In this document: piece by piece, positions 30,657 through 31,787 of the stretch | How the letters are laid out: each line of letters opens with the position of its first letter | How positions within the stretch are numbered: position 1 is the first letter of the stretch | Origin: an uncultured Lachnospiraceae bacterium | Lineage (GTDB): Bacteria > Bacillota > Clostridia > Lachnospirales > Lachnospiraceae | Assembly: GCA_910587895.1 (NCBI GenBank) | Contig: CAJUOE010000247.1 | Location: 1 to 31,787 of the forward strand | Reading direction: 5' to 3' | Length of the DNA: 31,787 nt | Program-made: the position numbers and the translations under genes | The notes under the pieces: model-generated | The model's database searches: none | What the model was told of the DNA's origin: nothing | What the model saw: only the letters and a program-made list of their open reading frames with translations

Positions 30657-30908
30657 ATGAGCAGTGAAAACAGAAAAAAAGATATCCATCCAGTGCCTGA
30701 TTTCTCCGACAGCTACGATTACCTCAAAGCCAGTTCCGTCACGGACTGTACCGGAGTCGTGCCAAGGCCTCCGCAGGACAGCGCGGAATTGGACTCCTAT
30801 CTCGATGTATATAATTTCCTTCCCCAGTGCGCCTACGCCCAGCCAAATGATGTGACGACAGACATGCTGGAAAGTGAAAAATCAAACGATATCCATCGCG
30901 GAAAATAA
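30657..30908 (+). CDS. Unknown small protein, 83 aa
   Basis: I do not recognise a named family. The protein starts MSSENRKKDIHPVPDFSDSY and contains SSVTDCTGVVPRPPQDSAEL and SYLDVYNFLPQCAYAQ, ending in a charged tail. It has two cysteines, no membrane helix and no signal peptide; the proline-rich middle suggests a partly unfolded protein. AAGAGGG sits eight bases before the ATG and a bidirectional terminator follows, which supports a real single-gene transcript. The AT-rich 265 bases upstream contain a TATAAT (30597-30602) with a poor -35; I see nothing else there. Codon use looks like that of its neighbours. Confidence 0.65.
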   Translation: MSSENRKKDIHPVPDFSDSYDYLKASSVTDCTGVVPRPPQDSAELDSYLDVYNFLPQCAYAQPNDVTTDMLESEKSNDIHRGK

Positions 30909-30957
30909 GACAGCAATCATTCTGTCTGAAGAGCTTTTTTCGAATCAGGGCAAAAAT

Positions 30958-31009
30958 GGGGATGCCAAAGACCGGTCAAAAACTCAGCCTTTGGCACCCC
31001 GCTTTTATT
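30958..31009. terminator. Bidirectional intrinsic terminator
   Basis: GGGGATGCCAAAG (30958-30970) pairs with CTTTGGCACCCC (30989-31000) with one bulged A. A T-rich run follows on the plus strand (GCTTTTATT), and ATTTTTG follows on the minus strand. It ends both the 83-residue gene and the convergent DUF6033 gene. Confidence 0.85.
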
Positions 31010-31032
31010 AATAATTTCCCTGACTGTACGTA

Positions 31033-31752
31033 TTAAATCGCAAAATCAAACTGCTGTCCTACATATGTCTCTGCCTGAGACTGCACCATATCGCTTCGGC
31101 TCATTGCCACCGTCTCGTTGATCTTCTGCAAAAGTTCATCCCAGGAAGACGCCTCCACGGTCACCATATCTTCCGGACGTCCGTGTTTCGCCCGTATTCC
31201 TTCCTGTTTCTCCTTCTGCTCCGCCTTCTTGTCGGCAGCCTTCTTCTCTGCCGCTTTCTTATCATGATTCTGCTGAATGCGATCCTTCTGTGCTGCCAGC
31301 GACTTGTCAATCACGGCAAAGAAAGATGCATTTCCGTTGTCGTCAAACTTCATGCCATAAGCTTTTACGCTGTCCGCATTGTTGCCGAGCTGTTCCTTCA
31401 TCTGTGCAAACTGATTTGTCGCATTGTTTAAGATACCCTCATATTTCTTGCGGTACTGCTCATCCGAGGCCATCTTTTCTATCTTCTCATCATCAATCAG
31501 AACCAGCAGGCTCTTGTTGCTGCCGTACTTTCCGGCATTTGCCTCTGCTGCTTCCTTCTGGTCTGCACTGACTAAAATGAAGTCCATATTGGAATATTTC
31601 TTCTTCAGCTGCTCATAATATTTCTGCGCTTTCTCGCTTAACTGCGGATTGCCAATCTGCTTTCCGTATGTTCTGTTTGTCTTTGCCGCCGGTTTGGTCT
31701 TGTCGTTCGCTGCAATAGATGCATACGTTTCTGCTACTCCGTTAGTGTTCAT
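31033..31752 (-). CDS. DUF6033 family protein, 239 aa
   Basis: The pattern TYGKQIGNPQLSEKAQKYYE, LKKKYSNMDFILVSADQKE and SLLVLIDDEKIEKMASDEQY, followed by YGMKFDDNGNASFFAVID, matches DUF6033, a family I know from Lachnospiraceae with no assigned role. A long Lys/Ala/Glu-rich helix (about AAEKKAADKKAEQKEKQE) follows and is probably a coiled coil. No signal peptide or membrane helix. AAGGAGG lies eight bases before the ATG at 31752; the earlier in-frame starts are too close to or overlap this site. The promoter is outside the window. Confidence 0.85.
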   Translation of the reverse strand: MNTNGVAETYASIAANDKTKPAAKTNRTYGKQIGNPQLSEKAQKYYEQLKKKYSNMDFILVSADQKEAAEANAGKYGSNKSLLVLIDDEKIEKMASDEQYRKKYEGILNNATNQFAQMKEQLGNNADSVKAYGMKFDDNGNASFFAVIDKSLAAQKDRIQQNHDKKAAEKKAADKKAEQKEKQEGIRAKHGRPEDMVTVEASSWDELLQKINETVAMSRSDMVQSQAETYVGQQFDFAI

Positions 31753-31787
31753 TGTCATTTCCTCCTTGAAAAAAACCAATCCTAATA

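Overview
The window looks chromosomal and comes from a Gram-positive, strictly anaerobic member of the Clostridia, most probably the Lachnospiraceae. Support comes from strong AGGAGG-type ribosome sites, mid-range GC, a group-B-like [FeFe] hydrogenase, a split B12-dependent methionine synthase, and families I know mainly from Lachnospiraceae (DUF4250, DUF5662, DUF4474, DUF6033, DUF1292). The species cannot be named from the sequence alone.

Left part (1-5.8 kb): a 5'-truncated MurF fragment running off the edge and abutting a terminator; a DUF4250 gene; a leftward set (GH13-like protein, TraX, DUF5662) with a 68-bp tandem hairpin repeat between GH13 and TraX; an HD-GYP phosphodiesterase; and a DUF1292 protein. 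The GH13-like protein has lost the residues expected at all catalytic positions. Next (5.8-9.2 kb) comes gltX, translationally coupled to a UvrD-type helicase. From 9.2 to 12.3 kb lies a PadR / DUF2812 / ABC ATPase / ABC permease cluster with two clear operator regions: tandem 8-7-8 dyads at the padR promoter and a different 20-bp dyad at the ABC promoter. At 12.4-13.8 kb is the hydrogenase. Divergent from it is a CLC transporter with CLC-F-like features, followed closely by a response regulator and sensor kinase (14.0-17.3 kb).

The accessory part is 17.3-20.1 kb, all leftward. It holds an AAA ATPase gene broken by an internal deletion and frameshift, a JAB/JAMM-type metallopeptidase-like protein with a C-terminal EF-hand-like loop, and a 52-residue protein. 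The AAA-JAB cassette lies between two 82-bp direct repeats (81/82 identical) that are pieces of the small gene. Just upstream lies an Mrr-type restriction endonuclease flanked by 14-bp repeats that carry a ribosome site, and a small gene interrupted by an in-frame TGA. This looks like a decaying, modular defence-type island and is the best candidate here for something undescribed.

Right part (20.1-31.8 kb): a 1390-residue secreted subtilase with a large insertion inside its catalytic domain plus Kelch-like, Big2 and BspA-type LRR regions; a metallophosphoesterase; a DUF4474 membrane protein; the methionine module (metF, a MetH reactivation-domain protein and a short MetH); an 83-residue unknown protein; and a DUF6033 protein. 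Most genes have clear ribosome sites, and several have recognisable promoters and terminators, listed separately. No rRNA, tRNA, CRISPR array, integrase or transposase was seen.
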